Counted from the first letter of the stretch, positions 45,711 through 55,269 are shown. The stretch is 64,000 nucleotides of DNA from Ferruginivarius sediminum (GCF_003344765.1 NZ_QPMH01000006.1:124001-188000); one strand, 5' to 3'. The notes: generated by a model from the sequence alone, not told the origin. Numbers and translations are program-made.

Positions 45711-46499
45711 ATGCGGATTCCCGTTCTCGCTATAGCCCTGCTGCTTGTGACCGTCCCGCCGGCAGAGGCCGGAGAGCCCGGCATCCCGGAGGTGCTGGAG
45801 TCCGCCGAGGCTGGCGAGGTCGTCGAGATCGTGGACGGCGACACGCTCATCCTGGCGGATGGGCGGGAGGTCCGGCTGGTCGGTTTACAGGCACCGAAGC
45901 TGCCGCTCGGCCGGCCGGGCTTCGAGGCGTGGCCGCTTTCCGACGAGGCGAAGGCCGCGCTGGCGGAGATGACGCTGGACCGGGAGGTGACGCCGGCCTA
46001 TGGCGGGCGCAGGACGGATCGCCACCGCCGCCAGCTTGCGCACCTGTTCCTGGAAGACGGCACATGGGTGCAGGCGGAGATGCTGCGAAAGGGCCTGGCG
46101 CGGGTCTACAGCTTTGCCGACAACCGGGCGCTGGTGCCGCGCCTGCTGGAGTTCGAGCGCGCGGCGCGCGCGGCGCGGCGCGGTATCTGGGACCATCCTT
46201 ATTATCAGGTCCGCACGCCCTGGCAGGTTGGCGAGGACGTGGGCAGTTTCCAGCTTGTGGAGGGACGGGTGATGAGCGCCGCCGTCGTGCGGGGCCGTGC
46301 CTATCTGAATTTCGGCCGCAATTGGCGGGAAGACTTCACCGTGACCCTGACGCCGAAAGTGCGGCGGCTGTTCGAGGACGAGGGTATCGAGCCCGAAAGC
46401 TATGAAGGACGTGTCGTGCGCGTGCGAGGCTGGATCGAATCGTATAACGGCCCCATGATCGAGGCGACGCATCCTGAACAGATTGAGGTGCTGCAATGA
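45711..46499 (+). CDS. Thermonuclease (SNase-like) family exported protein
   Basis: 262 residues. A signal peptide is present (IPVLAIALLLVTVPPAEAGEP). The SNase fold shows in VVEIVDGDTLILADGREVRLVGLQAPKL, RQLAHLFLEDGTWVQAEML and KGLARVYSFAD; the second arginine and acidic residues of true nucleases are only partly recognisable, so activity is uncertain. The C-terminal 90 residues (YLNFGRNWREDFTVTL ... GWIESYNGPMIEATHPEQIEV) resemble an OB-like domain found in related alphaproteobacterial proteins. Its stop overlaps the next start (ATGA), so the two are coupled. Confidence 0.8.
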   Translation: MRIPVLAIALLLVTVPPAEAGEPGIPEVLESAEAGEVVEIVDGDTLILADGREVRLVGLQAPKLPLGRPGFEAWPLSDEAKAALAEMTLDREVTPAYGGRRTDRHRRQLAHLFLEDGTWVQAEMLRKGLARVYSFADNRALVPRLLEFERAARAARRGIWDHPYYQVRTPWQVGEDVGSFQLVEGRVMSAAVVRGRAYLNFGRNWREDFTVTLTPKVRRLFEDEGIEPESYEGRVVRVRGWIESYNGPMIEATHPEQIEVLQ

Positions 46500-47980
46500 G
46501 CGCGAAACGTCGGAACCGGGCAAGCCGGAAGGGGCGGATCGCCGCCATCTTCACGGCCATGCTGCTTCTGCCGGCCGTGGCCGGCTGCGCGACCTCGCCG
46601 GCGACGGGGGAGACCTTCTTCACCGGCGGCCTGACGCCCGAGCAGGAGGAGAAGCTCGGCGCCGAGCAGCATCCGAAGATGGTGGAGCAGTTCGGCGGCG
46701 CCTACGACGACAAGGCCGTCCAGGACTATGTCCAGAGCATCGGCAACCTGCTGGCCAAGACTTCCGAGCAGCCGAACCTGGACTGGACATTCACGGTGCT
46801 GGACAGCCCCATCGTCAACGCCTTCGCGCTGCCCGGCGGCTATGTCTATATCACGCGGGGGCTGATGGCGCTGGCGGACAACGAGGCGCAGGTCGCCGGC
46901 GTGCTGGGCCATGAGATCGGCCACGTCACCGCCCGCCACAGCGCCCAGCGCTATGGCGGCTCGGTCCTCGCCACCGCCGCCAGCATCGCCGCCGGCATCT
47001 TCCTGGGCGGCGATGCGGCGCAGGCGGCGGGGGCCCTGTCGCAGGTGGCGCTCAGCGGCTATTCGCGAAGCCAGGAGTTCGAGGCCGACCAGCTTGGCGT
47101 GCGCTATGTCGCGCGGGCTGGTTACGGGCCGGATGCCATGGCCGGGTTCCTGGAGAAGATGCAGGCGGAAAGCCGGCTGCAGGCCACGCTGCGCGGCGAT
47201 CCGGACGCCGCCGACAGGTTCAGCCTGTTGCAAACCCATCCGCGCACCGCAGAGCGTGTGCGCGAAGCCATCGTGGCCGCCAACGTCAAGACGGTTGCGA
47301 ACCCCATGGTCGCGCGCGACATCTACCTGCGAAAGATCGACGGGTTGCTGTACGGCTACAGCGCGGACGAGGGCTTCGTGCGCGGCCGGCAGTTCATGCA
47401 TCCCGAACTGCGCTTCGCCTTCGAGGTGCCGGAGGGCTTCCGGCTGTTCAACGCATCGACCCAGGTGGTAGCGATGGGGCCGGAGGATTCGGTTATCGTC
47501 TTCGACCAGGCCGGCAAGGACGCCAGCAACGATCCGCTGCGCTACCTGACGGAGCAGTGGGCGCGCAATAGCCAGCTGCAAGAGGTCGAGCGCATCGACA
47601 TCAACGGCATGCCGGCGGCGACGGGCCGCACCACCGCCCGAACCAAGAAGGGCTCGCGGGATCTGCGCGCGGTGGCGATAAGCTATGGCGGCGGCAAGAT
47701 GTACCGCTTCCTCTTCGTGACGCCGCCGGAATTGACCGACCGCCTCGGCGAGGAATTGCGGCGGACAACTTACAGCTTCCGCAAGCTCAGCGCCCAGGAA
47801 GCGAGCGAAGTGAAGCCGCATCGCCTGCGCATTCACACGGTGAAGGCCGGGGAGACGCAGGAAAGCCTGGCGGAGCGCATGCCCTACCCGGATTACCGCC
47901 TGCTGCGGTTCCGTGTGCTGAACGGACTGTCGGAAAGCGACAGGCTGCAGCCGGGCGAGCAGGTCAAGCTGGTTCAGTAG
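46496..47980 (+). CDS. M48-family metalloprotease lipoprotein (BepA-like) with C-terminal LysM-like tail
   Basis: 494 residues. The lipobox LLPAVAGC gives Cys31. The zinc motif HEIGH starts at H139, and the third ligand glutamate is in SQEFEADQLG. C-terminal residues about 440-494 (RIHTVKAGETQESLAERM ... LQPGEQVKLV) look like a LysM-type or p60-like binding segment. BepA-like proteases act in the periplasm in outer-membrane protein quality control. It is translationally coupled to the thermonuclease-like gene and convergent with the phosphoesterase-like gene. Confidence 0.88.
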   Translation: MSAKRRNRASRKGRIAAIFTAMLLLPAVAGCATSPATGETFFTGGLTPEQEEKLGAEQHPKMVEQFGGAYDDKAVQDYVQSIGNLLAKTSEQPNLDWTFTVLDSPIVNAFALPGGYVYITRGLMALADNEAQVAGVLGHEIGHVTARHSAQRYGGSVLATAASIAAGIFLGGDAAQAAGALSQVALSGYSRSQEFEADQLGVRYVARAGYGPDAMAGFLEKMQAESRLQATLRGDPDAADRFSLLQTHPRTAERVREAIVAANVKTVANPMVARDIYLRKIDGLLYGYSADEGFVRGRQFMHPELRFAFEVPEGFRLFNASTQVVAMGPEDSVIVFDQAGKDASNDPLRYLTEQWARNSQLQEVERIDINGMPAATGRTTARTKKGSRDLRAVAISYGGGKMYRFLFVTPPELTDRLGEELRRTTYSFRKLSAQEASEVKPHRLRIHTVKAGETQESLAERMPYPDYRLLRFRVLNGLSESDRLQPGEQVKLVQ

Positions 47981-48002
47981 CCCCCTGGAGGCGGCGCGAG
48001 CA

Positions 48003-48800
48003 TCACGCTTCCAGGTGCTCGATGACTTGTCCGGCGCGGTCGAAGCACGCCGCCACCACCGGTCCACCGAAGCCGGCACCCGCGTCCAGGGTCAGCTTGT
48101 GCGGCAGTTCCTCCGGCCCCCGGCGGCGCGGATCGAAGCCGCGCACGATACGCTGGAATCCGGCATAGGGGCGGTCCAGCTCGCTGAATCCGGCGCCGTG
48201 CCACCAGAACAGGTCGCCCTGCTCGGCCAAAGGCTTGTGCGGGTCGAGGCCGGCGTTGACGAACAGCACGCCGTTCTCGCCCGTCTGCGCGGCACTGTGC
48301 ATGCGGCCCAGCAATTCCACGTGCCCGGCATGGCGCTGCATGGCCTGCCGTACGCCCGATGTCCAGCGGGTGAGCGCAACCGTGCCGGCGCGCGCGGCGC
48401 GAACCCCGGCTTCCGCGTCGGCGCCGTAGGCCTCCAGCGTTGCCGACACGCCGCGTTGCAGCATCCAGGACAGTGCGCCGACCGGATCGGGGGTGAACTG
48501 CAACTGCAGCAGTTTCTGCCACATGACTTCCTGGCTGCCACGAAGATAAACGAGATGGCAGGCGAAGCCGCCAGGGCGGGCCATCACGGCGCGCCTGAAA
48601 TCCACGAGTTCGTCCACGGTCGCCACGATGGATTCGCCGTGACCGATCATGTTGCCCAGGTAGACGACACGGTCCCCGCGCGCGAGCCGTTGCCATAGCT
48701 GATCGTGCAGGCGGGCAAGGCGGCCGGCTTCGCCGTGGATCGCGGCGACCGCCCAGACCCGCTCGGGAGTCTCCAGGTTGGCGATGCGGCGGTCGGTCAT
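48003..48800 (-). CDS. Metallophosphoesterase-fold protein lacking canonical metal ligands
   Basis: 265 residues. The overall plan follows PPP-type phosphoesterases: an N-terminal VWAVAAIHGEAGRLARL where GDIHG is usual, then GDRVVYLGNMIGHG where GDxVDRG is usual, VYLRGSQEVMWQ where GNHE is usual, and the late LFVNAGLDPHKPLAEQ matching the H-A/G region. Most metal-binding aspartates and histidines are therefore replaced, so phosphatase activity is doubtful. I believe similar degenerate proteins occur in related Rhodospirillales, but could not check. It lies downstream of carD but beyond that gene's terminator, so it is probably transcribed separately. Confidence 0.65.
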   Translation of the reverse strand: MTDRRIANLETPERVWAVAAIHGEAGRLARLHDQLWQRLARGDRVVYLGNMIGHGESIVATVDELVDFRRAVMARPGGFACHLVYLRGSQEVMWQKLLQLQFTPDPVGALSWMLQRGVSATLEAYGADAEAGVRAARAGTVALTRWTSGVRQAMQRHAGHVELLGRMHSAAQTGENGVLFVNAGLDPHKPLAEQGDLFWWHGAGFSELDRPYAGFQRIVRGFDPRRRGPEELPHKLTLDAGAGFGGPVVAACFDRAGQVIEHLEA

Positions 48801-48857
48801 CGCATTCGGTGGGTCCGGTTCAAGCTTTCACGAGAATGTGGGATATACGTTGGCGCG

Positions 48858-48896
48858 AAAAAGGCCCGCGCCAGCTTTTCTAAACCGGCGCGGGCC
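48858..48896 (-). terminator. Intrinsic terminator of carD
   Basis: On the minus strand a perfect ten-base stem (GGCCCGCGCC with GGCGCGGGCC, loop of 14) is followed at once by five T residues (48858-48862). It lies 34 bases after the carD stop. Confidence 0.85.
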
Positions 48897-48929
48897 CGAA
48901 ACGGAAGCGGATTGGACGTTTGCGCGGTT

Positions 48930-49439
48930 TTACGCCGCGCGCAGCACGTCCTCCAGCTTTTCGGCCGCCGCCACCTCATCGATGCGCTCCATCGCGGCGA
49001 ACTCGCGGGCAAGGCGCTCAAGCGCGGCCTGGTACATCTGCCGCTCGCTGTACGACTGCTCGCCCTGGTCCTCGTTGCGGTGCAGGTCGCGCACGACCTC
49101 GGCAATGGAGACGGGATCGCCGGAGTTGATCTTCGCCTCGTACTCCTGCGCGCGGCGGCTCCACATCGTCTTCTTGGCGCGGCTACGGCCCTTCAGGGTG
49201 GCCAACGCGCTTTCCATGACCTTCTTGGTCGACAGCTTGCGCAGGCCCGAATTCGACGCCTTCGTCACCGGCACGCGCAACGTCATGCGGTCCTTGTCGA
49301 ACTTGATGACGATGAGTTCCAGCTTCGTACCGGAAATCTCCTCCATCTCCACGCCGGTGACCTTGCCGACGCCGTGCGCCGGGTACACGACGTAGTCACC
49401 TTCGGAGAATCCCATTTCCTTCTGCTTCGCCTGCGCCAT
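48930..49439 (-). CDS. carD: CarD-family transcriptional regulator
   Basis: 169 residues. The N-terminal CarD/TRCF RNA-polymerase-interaction domain shows in FSEGDYVVYPAHGVGKVTGVE; the C-terminal helical DNA-binding part includes WSRRAQEYEAKINSGD and LHRNEDQGEQSYSERQMYQ. It binds RNA polymerase beta and stabilises open promoter complexes, for example at rRNA genes. It is followed by a clear intrinsic terminator. Proximity to fdxA is a common alphaproteobacterial arrangement. Confidence 0.95.
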   Translation of the reverse strand: MAQAKQKEMGFSEGDYVVYPAHGVGKVTGVEMEEISGTKLELIVIKFDKDRMTLRVPVTKASNSGLRKLSTKKVMESALATLKGRSRAKKTMWSRRAQEYEAKINSGDPVSIAEVVRDLHRNEDQGEQSYSERQMYQAALERLAREFAAMERIDEVAAAEKLEDVLRAA

Positions 49440-49866
49440 TTTTCTATCCCATCATCCACATCGACAATGCGGCCGAACCGCCATTCGCACACGCGACGGC
49501 GACAAACGTACTGCGGCGCAGCCCTCCCCCCGAGGTCGGGTCCCGCCGGTACGGCCAATACGAATTGCGCGCGAAATCCAGGCCCCCCTCAAGGCCCGTT
49601 CGCTTCGCCAAGCTACACCCCTAAGAAGCGGCGTAGTGCGCCCACGGAGTGCATGGGGCAGACAGCCGTGCGACTACTCACCCCAACCACTTCAAATATA
49701 TACATGAATTTTTTATTGCAGGCAAGTTTTTGCGGCGCAGCAATTTCGGCGCCGGTCGCGCACGCACGCCTCCTTCCGAGGGGTAATCGCGCAGGATTCC
49801 AGGCATAAGCCTTTGCCCGCGAATTCTGCAAGGCTGGTATGCGCGACCGGGTGCCGCTGGGTGCGT
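49440..49866. other. 427-base gap between fdxA and carD
   Basis: It holds the carD upstream region and the fdxA 3' region (both minus strand). An AT-rich patch around 49695-49730 is the likeliest carD promoter area or fdxA terminator region, but no clean hairpin or hexamers were found. No gene is recognised. Confidence 0.4.
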
Positions 49867-50208
<342 letters not shown>

Positions 50209-50262
50209 CGTCGCTTCTTTCCCTCAATCAACTGCGCGCCAGCGGCGGCGGCAGCCGTTCAC

Positions 50263-50724
50263 CTAATTGTCGATACCCAGGCGCGACAAGGCCCGTTTCC
50301 GCGCTTCGCCGCTTTCCCGGTCGCTCACGTAAATCAGCCCGGCCACGCGGCGCATCAGGTTTGCCTCGTAGTCGTGCAGCTCACCGTCGGCGTAGGCCAC
50401 CTCCCAGAGCATCTCCATCATCTCCACGCGGTCCTCATGGGTGAAGGAGTCCTTCACGACCCGCGTGAATCCGTAGAGCTCCGCCGAGTCGGCCACCGTG
50501 GCCGCGGCCTTGTCGACCAGCTTCTCCGCCGCCGCGGCGTCCAGTTCAAAGCGGCGGGCCAGCAGGTCGACGATGCTTGACCGTTCGTCAGAGTGGAACT
50601 CGGAGTCCATGTGCGCCGCTTCGACAAGCAGCACCGCGACGGCCAGCTGCAGCTCCTCGTCCGGCGCGCCGTCCGATCCCGCGGACTCGCGCTCGCTCAG
50701 AAGACTCTTGATCCGCTCCCACAT
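50263..50724 (-). CDS. TerB-like (tellurite resistance/DjlA-type) helical protein
   Basis: 153 residues, all-helical. LAVAVLLVEAAHMDSEFHSDERSSI and ADGELHDYEANLMRRVAGL are the two TerB-type acidic metal-binding motifs. Such proteins are cytoplasmic and of poorly defined function; tellurite resistance itself is not implied. It precedes fdxA on the same strand. Confidence 0.8.
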   Translation of the reverse strand: MWERIKSLLSERESAGSDGAPDEELQLAVAVLLVEAAHMDSEFHSDERSSIVDLLARRFELDAAAAEKLVDKAAATVADSAELYGFTRVVKDSFTHEDRVEMMEMLWEVAYADGELHDYEANLMRRVAGLIYVSDRESGEARKRALSRLGIDN

Positions 50725-50821
50725 CGGCTTTGCCTATCACGTGGCAATCACCCGGTACAACCCTAGGTGAACTGCGGTTTTCAGGGTTTCGCCAACTCAG
50801 GCGAAGGTGTAGACAGGCATC

Positions 50822-51487
50822 ATGAACGATCCACGATACCATTCAATGGATGGCGAGGACGGCCTGAGCAGCGGCGAGCAGCCATGCGACCCGCGCCTGC
50901 ATGCACCTGCCACGCAACGCAACCGCGAGCCCATTCTCGATGTCCTTTCGCGGGTGCTGCCGGGCTCGGGAATCGTCCTGGAACTGGCCAGCGGCACCGG
51001 CGAGCACGCCATCTGGTTGGCCCAGCATCTCCGTCCGCTCGTCTGGCAGCCAAGCGACGCCGACCCGGACATGCGCAGGTCCATCGATGCCCATGCACGC
51101 CTTGCCGGCGCGCGGAACATCCGGCCGGCGCTTGCCATCGACGTAACCTCGCGCCCGTGGCCCATCGAGTTCGCCTCGGCCGCGGTCTGCGTCAATTTGC
51201 TGCACATCTCGCCCTGGACCGCGACCGAGGGTATGTTCGCCGGATGCGCCGAAATCCTCCCGGCTGGCGCGCCCATTGCCATTTACGGCCCCTTCAAGCG
51301 GCACGGACAGCACACGGCCGAGAGCAATGCCCGATTCGACAGCTCGCTGCGCGCCAGCGACTCGTCGTGGGGCGTGCGCGATGTCGACGACGTCTCGACT
51401 GTCGCCGAACGGCACGGGTTCGTCCTTGAAGAGATCGTGGAGATGCCTGCCAACAACCTGATCCTGGTATTCCGCCGCCAGGGCTGA
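50822..51487 (+). CDS. DUF938-family SAM-dependent methyltransferase
   Basis: 221 residues. DPRLHAPATQRNREPILDVL at the N-terminus and VLELASGTGEHAIWLAQHL (motif I) are typical of DUF938; VCVNLLHISPWTATEGMFAG and YGPFKRHGQHTAESNARFD follow as in the family. The substrate is unknown. It is divergent from the TerB-like gene, with a 97-base gap in between. Confidence 0.88.
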   Translation: MNDPRYHSMDGEDGLSSGEQPCDPRLHAPATQRNREPILDVLSRVLPGSGIVLELASGTGEHAIWLAQHLRPLVWQPSDADPDMRRSIDAHARLAGARNIRPALAIDVTSRPWPIEFASAAVCVNLLHISPWTATEGMFAGCAEILPAGAPIAIYGPFKRHGQHTAESNARFDSSLRASDSSWGVRDVDDVSTVAERHGFVLEEIVEMPANNLILVFRRQG

Positions 51488-51566
51488 GCCATCCGCACGC
51501 GACGACGGCGCGGAAAAGCGCAGCAACAGGCTTTTCCCTCGGCCGTTCGCGCGATAGCCTTTCGCC

Positions 51567-51950
51567 ATGTTGCGGTTGCGCGAACTCGCGGCGATTGCCG
51601 TGCTGTCGATCGCCACGCCCGTGTTGGCCCAGGAGGGCGACGTCACACAGGGGCGCGATCTGGCACGCCAGCACTGCGCGCGCTGTCACGTCATCAAGAG
51701 CTACAACCCCTATGGCGGCGCCGGCAACTCGCCCACCTTCGACCGGCTCGTCACCTGGGACGACGGCATCGCGCGAATGGCCTCGTTCTTCCAGCGGCCG
51801 CCGCATCCCGTGTTCGTGCGGATGGAGGGGGTGGAGCCGATGAAGAACGTCCCGGCGACGGCGGCGACCTTCGAGCTGACGCTGGAGGATATCGAGGACC
51901 TGGTCGCCTACGCGAAGAAACTGAAACAGAAGCAAGGCAGCAGGGACTAA
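51567..51950 (+). CDS. Small class I cytochrome c
   Basis: 127 residues. A signal peptide (AAIAVLSIATPVLAQ) precedes the haem motif CARCH at residues 37-41. The distal methionine is probably in VRMEGVEPMKNVPAT. It acts as a periplasmic electron carrier and follows the DUF938 gene by 79 bases on the same strand. Confidence 0.9.
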   Translation: MLRLRELAAIAVLSIATPVLAQEGDVTQGRDLARQHCARCHVIKSYNPYGGAGNSPTFDRLVTWDDGIARMASFFQRPPHPVFVRMEGVEPMKNVPATAATFELTLEDIEDLVAYAKKLKQKQGSRD

Positions 51951-51996
51951 CGCCGGTTCCCGCAAAAGACCTTGCCGGATTGCCCGCGCAGCCCCG

Positions 51997-52377
51997 CTAC
52001 GGCTCCCGCGACAGGCCCTGCGCCTCCAGGTTCTTCAGGTACTCGGCCCACAGCTCGTCCTGCCGCTCGCCCAATTCGCGCAGGTAGGCCCAGGAGTAGA
52101 TGCCGGTGTCGTGCAGGTCGTCGAACCGGATGCGCACCGCGTAGTTCCCGACCGGCTCGATCGCCATGATGCCGACGTGCTTCCGGCCCGGAACGATCTG
52201 TTTCTGGCCGGGACCGTGCCCCTGCACCTCGGCCGAGGGGCTTTCCACGCGCAGGAACTCCGCCGGATAGGTGAAGGACTGACCGTCGTCGAAATCGATC
52301 TCGACGGCCTTGGCCTTGCTGTCGTAGCGGATTTCCAGCGGCCAGTGCCGGGTGCCGTGGCCCTGCCTTTCACTCAT
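51997..52377 (-). CDS. DUF971 (gamma-butyrobetaine hydroxylase N-terminal-like) protein
   Basis: 126 residues. PLEIRYDSKAKAVEIDFDDGQSF, YPAEFLRVESPSAEVQGHG, the middle VGIMAIEPVGNYAVRIRFDDLHDTGIYSW and the end LWAEYLKNLEAQGL match DUF971 proteins linked to iron-sulfur cluster handling. The start at 52377 is the domain start; the frame continues upstream into the Trm112-like gene. It lies 13 bases after that gene on the same strand, so they are co-transcribed. Confidence 0.9.
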   Translation of the reverse strand: MSERQGHGTRHWPLEIRYDSKAKAVEIDFDDGQSFTYPAEFLRVESPSAEVQGHGPGQKQIVPGRKHVGIMAIEPVGNYAVRIRFDDLHDTGIYSWAYLRELGERQDELWAEYLKNLEAQGLSREP

Positions 52378-52390
52378 CGTTTCAGCCCGC

Positions 52391-52582
52391 TCAGTCTTCC
52401 AGCCGGCGCGCCTCGTCCGGCAGCATGATCGGGATGCCGTCGCGGATCGGGTAGGCAAGGTGCGCCTGCCGGCTTATGAGTTCCTGGTGCTCCGCGTCGT
52501 ATTCGAGCGGCCCCTTGGTCAGCGGGCACACGAGGATCTCCAACAGCTTGGGATCGACGCCCGCCTTGTCCGTATCGCTCAT
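52391..52582 (-). CDS. Trm112-family protein
   Basis: 63 residues. [17 protein letters not shown] ... [20 protein letters not shown] is the full-length Trm112/YcaR family pattern, with one of the zinc cysteines retained. It is a small cytoplasmic partner protein of uncertain bacterial role. It forms an operon with the Lon-domain and thioredoxin-like genes upstream and the DUF971 gene downstream. Confidence 0.92.
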   Translation of the reverse strand: MSDTDKAGVDPKLLEILVCPLTKGPLEYDAEHQELISRQAHLAYPIRDGIPIMLPDEARRLED

Positions 52583-52624
52583 CGCGCTTGTCCTCCATAT
52601 TGATCGCCGCCCAGCGGCCGCGTT

Positions 52625-53374
52625 TCAGTGGCGCGGCGCCTCGGCGCCCGACTGACCCGAGCCTAGAACCGCCATCTCCAGGATTGCCGTCATCGTCTCG
52701 GCCCGCTGCGAGAGGTCCGGCGCCTCCAGTAGTGCCTGCTTCTCCGCCGCGGAGAACGGGCAAACCATGGCAAGCGATGTCACCAGCCGCTCGTTCGAAG
52801 CTTCCTGGATGGCGTCCCAGTCGGCCTCTATACCCTGTTGATCGAAGTAATACTGCAACGCGTCCAACAAACGCTGCCGGTCGAACATGACGCGGCGGCG
52901 TTCAAGGTCGTCGGCAAAAGCCGAAAACGACGGCTGGACCCGCCGATAACCGTTCAACAGCGGCAATTCGCGCGAAATACGGAAGCGGACGACGCCGCGC
53001 AGGGTTATCAGATAGCGCCCGTCATCGGTCTCGGAGAACGCGACGATGCGGCCCGCGCAGCCGGTGGCGTAGACCGGCGCGCTACCGGGGTCATAGGTGG
53101 TGGATCCGCCGCCGGCCTCGTCCTCGAAGCTTGCATCCCCGCCCTCGCCGGCCTCTTCGTTGTCGGCTTCCTCCTCCTCGGCCACCGGCTGCACCATGCC
53201 GATCATCCGCGAGCCGGCAAGCGCGTCCTGCACCATGCTGAGGTAGCGCGGCTCAAAGACGTTTAACGGCAGCCGGCCGCCCGGCAGCAGCAGCACGCCC
53301 GGCAGCGGGAAAATCGGCAGCGTCTCCGGTAACTCGTCCAGAGTAGGGTCGAAGGGATGGACAACGTCGCTCAT
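52625..53374 (-). CDS. Lon protease N-terminal (substrate-binding) domain protein
   Basis: 249 residues. LPETLPIFPLPGVLLLPGGRLPLNVFEPRYL and MIGMVQP open a Lon_substr_bdg domain; YATGCAGRIVAFSETDDGRYLITLRGVVRFRI follows. An acidic insertion (EEEEADNEEAGEGGD) interrupts the domain near residue 70. No protease or ATPase part is present. Its start overlaps the stop of the thioredoxin-TPR gene (ATGA), showing coupling. Confidence 0.9.
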   Translation of the reverse strand: MSDVVHPFDPTLDELPETLPIFPLPGVLLLPGGRLPLNVFEPRYLSMVQDALAGSRMIGMVQPVAEEEEADNEEAGEGGDASFEDEAGGGSTTYDPGSAPVYATGCAGRIVAFSETDDGRYLITLRGVVRFRISRELPLLNGYRRVQPSFSAFADDLERRRVMFDRQRLLDALQYYFDQQGIEADWDAIQEASNERLVTSLAMVCPFSAAEKQALLEAPDLSQRAETMTAILEMAVLGSGQSGAEAPRH

Positions 53375-54315
53375 GCGAACAGAATCGACGACAGCTTGCG
53401 CCGCGCCTGCAAGGTGACCGGGTCGGTCGGCCCCCAGGCCTCGAAGAACTTCACGAGCTGCGCGCGCGCCGCGTCATCGTTCCAGGCCTTGTCGCGGCGG
53501 ACGATTTCGAGGAGCTGCTCGCAGGCGGCCTCTCGCTTGCCGGCGGCGTTGAGTGCCAGCGCCAGGTCGTAACGCGCCTGCAAGTCGGCGGGATCGTGCG
53601 CGACCTTCTCTTCCAGGTCAGCGATATCGCCCCTGGCCGCCGTGCTCTCCTCGGCCAATTCAAGTGCGGCATAGGCCGCCTGAACCTCGGCATGGCCCTG
53701 TATCTCGTCGGTCAGGTTCTGGTAAATTTCCCGCGCACCCTGGGTATCGCCATTGGCGACGTGGCAGCGGATCGTGCCGGCCAGCGCGGCGGCGTTCTCA
53801 GGATCGATCTCCAGGATCTGCCCGTAGATCGACTGGGCGGCGGCAACCTCGCCCGCATCCAGCGCGCCCTTGGCCTGTTCCAGCGCGTGGTCGATCTGCT
53901 CCTGCGCGTTCTGGCCGCCGCCCATCTGGACCAGCTGCTGCACGAACTCGCGAAGCGCGGTCTCCTGCTGCGCACCGGCGAAGCCATCGACGGGGCGGCC
54001 CTGGTGGAAGGCGTAGACCGTCGGGATCGACTGGATGCGAAGCTGGCCTGCCAGCGCCTGGTTCTCGTCGACGTTGATCTTGACCAGCTTGACCTTGCCG
54101 CCGGCGGCCTGGACCGCCTTTTCCAGCACGGGGCCCAGCGTCTTGCACGGGCCGCACCACGGCGCCCAGAAATCGACGATGACCGGCGTCTGCATCGACG
54201 CCTGGATCACGTCCTCGTTGAAGGTCGTCTGGTCACCGTCCTTGATCGTGTCCGCGGGTGCCTGGCCGGCGGTGCCCTGCTGCTGCCCCTGCGTCTGGCC
54301 GATAATTGGTTCCAT
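53371..54315 (-). CDS. Thioredoxin-TPR chaperone-like protein (CnoX/YbbN family)
   Basis: 314 residues. The N-terminal thioredoxin domain has VDFWAPWCGPCKTLGPVLE (WCGPC retained, unlike E. coli CnoX) and IQSIPTVYAFHQGRP. From residue 150 on there are tetratricopeptide-like repeats (EQAKGALDAGEVAAAQSIY, ILEIDPENAAALAGTIR and others). It is a cytoplasmic holdase/thiol protector by family. The start at 54315 gives the usual N-terminus; the frame is open further upstream but that part is not conserved-looking. Confidence 0.9.
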   Translation of the reverse strand: MEPIIGQTQGQQQGTAGQAPADTIKDGDQTTFNEDVIQASMQTPVIVDFWAPWCGPCKTLGPVLEKAVQAAGGKVKLVKINVDENQALAGQLRIQSIPTVYAFHQGRPVDGFAGAQQETALREFVQQLVQMGGGQNAQEQIDHALEQAKGALDAGEVAAAQSIYGQILEIDPENAAALAGTIRCHVANGDTQGAREIYQNLTDEIQGHAEVQAAYAALELAEESTAARGDIADLEEKVAHDPADLQARYDLALALNAAGKREAACEQLLEIVRRDKAWNDDAARAQLVKFFEAWGPTDPVTLQARRKLSSILFA

Positions 54316-54500
54316 CAGGAAAGCCCGTCTCGTTTCGTCGTGTCGAACTGGATTGCCGTCCCCGAAAGCAGCGAGACGTTCGTGTTGCACGCCCGGCCGC
54401 CAGTCCACGGCGTCTTGCATGTCTAAATGGCAGTGTGCCCCTGTCCTGACAAGCCCGCGCGGGACGACGCCGTGGCACCCGAATTTCCCCGGTCGTCAGC

Positions 54501-55043
54501 CTAGTCGAAATCGAGGTGGACCGGCGTGTGGCCGGTGGCCTCCACGAAGCGGACCAGGTCGCCGGGTGCGATGCCCGTGGTCATGGCGTTGTCCAGCGGG
54601 TGGAAGTTCAGGCGCGCGAAGGATTCCAGCATGCCCTTGTCCAGCACCGCCGTGACCGCGCCCGTGCGGTCGTTCAGCAGCGAGAACGGCGTCACCGCGC
54701 CGGGAATGACTCCAAGGTAGGTCATCAGGCGGTCCGCGCTGCCGAAGGACAGCCGGCCGCTTTCCATGCGCTCGCCAAGCTGCTTGAGGTCGATGTCGCG
54801 GTCCTCCAGGCAGACGACGAGCCACATCCGCCCTTTCTTGTTGCGCAGGAACAGGTTCTTGGTGTGCCCGCCGGAAAGCTCGCCGCGCAGCGCCTTCGCC
54901 TCGTCCACCGTGAAGACGGGCGGGTGGTGCATCGTGTCGGTCTCGATGCCAAGGTCTTCCAGCATGCGGAAAAGGTCGTCCGGGGTGGAGGGCGCGCTGC
55001 CGTCGGCAAGCTGCGCCGGCGATTCGCTCTGTTGCTCGCTCAT
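54501..55043 (-). CDS. YbaK/ProX-type aminoacyl-tRNA deacylase domain protein
   Basis: 180 residues. The YbaK domain shows in FTVDEAKALRGELSGGHTKNLFLRNKKG, with the catalytic-site lysine in the HTKNLFL motif, then YLGVIPGAVTPFSLLNDR and FHPLDNAMTTGI. This ProXp-type family hydrolyses mischarged tRNA, such as Ala-tRNA-Pro. It is preceded by 226 bases containing tRNA-Gly in the opposite direction. Confidence 0.9.
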   Translation of the reverse strand: MSEQQSESPAQLADGSAPSTPDDLFRMLEDLGIETDTMHHPPVFTVDEAKALRGELSGGHTKNLFLRNKKGRMWLVVCLEDRDIDLKQLGERMESGRLSFGSADRLMTYLGVIPGAVTPFSLLNDRTGAVTAVLDKGMLESFARLNFHPLDNAMTTGIAPGDLVRFVEATGHTPVHLDFD

Positions 55044-55269
55044 GCGTGACTGTTCCCAAGATGCGCGTTGAAACGCGGATGGTTGAACCGCGGCGCAGAC
55101 TACGCGAGCCGCCCCCGCCGCCTCAAGCCGCCGTTGCCGGGCCGTGCGGCGAGGTCACGGGGAAGGTCACGGGACGGAACCGCCGGATCGTGCGAAAACG
55201 ACTCTTGCAATGCGGGCGCTATCGTATTATTTCCCGCTCTGCAACGCGGCGGCGACGCCGACACGCGAT

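Noticed and set aside
50263..50724. Tellurite resistance operon
   Set aside because: Only a single TerB-like helical protein is present; no other ter genes, so resistance is not implied.
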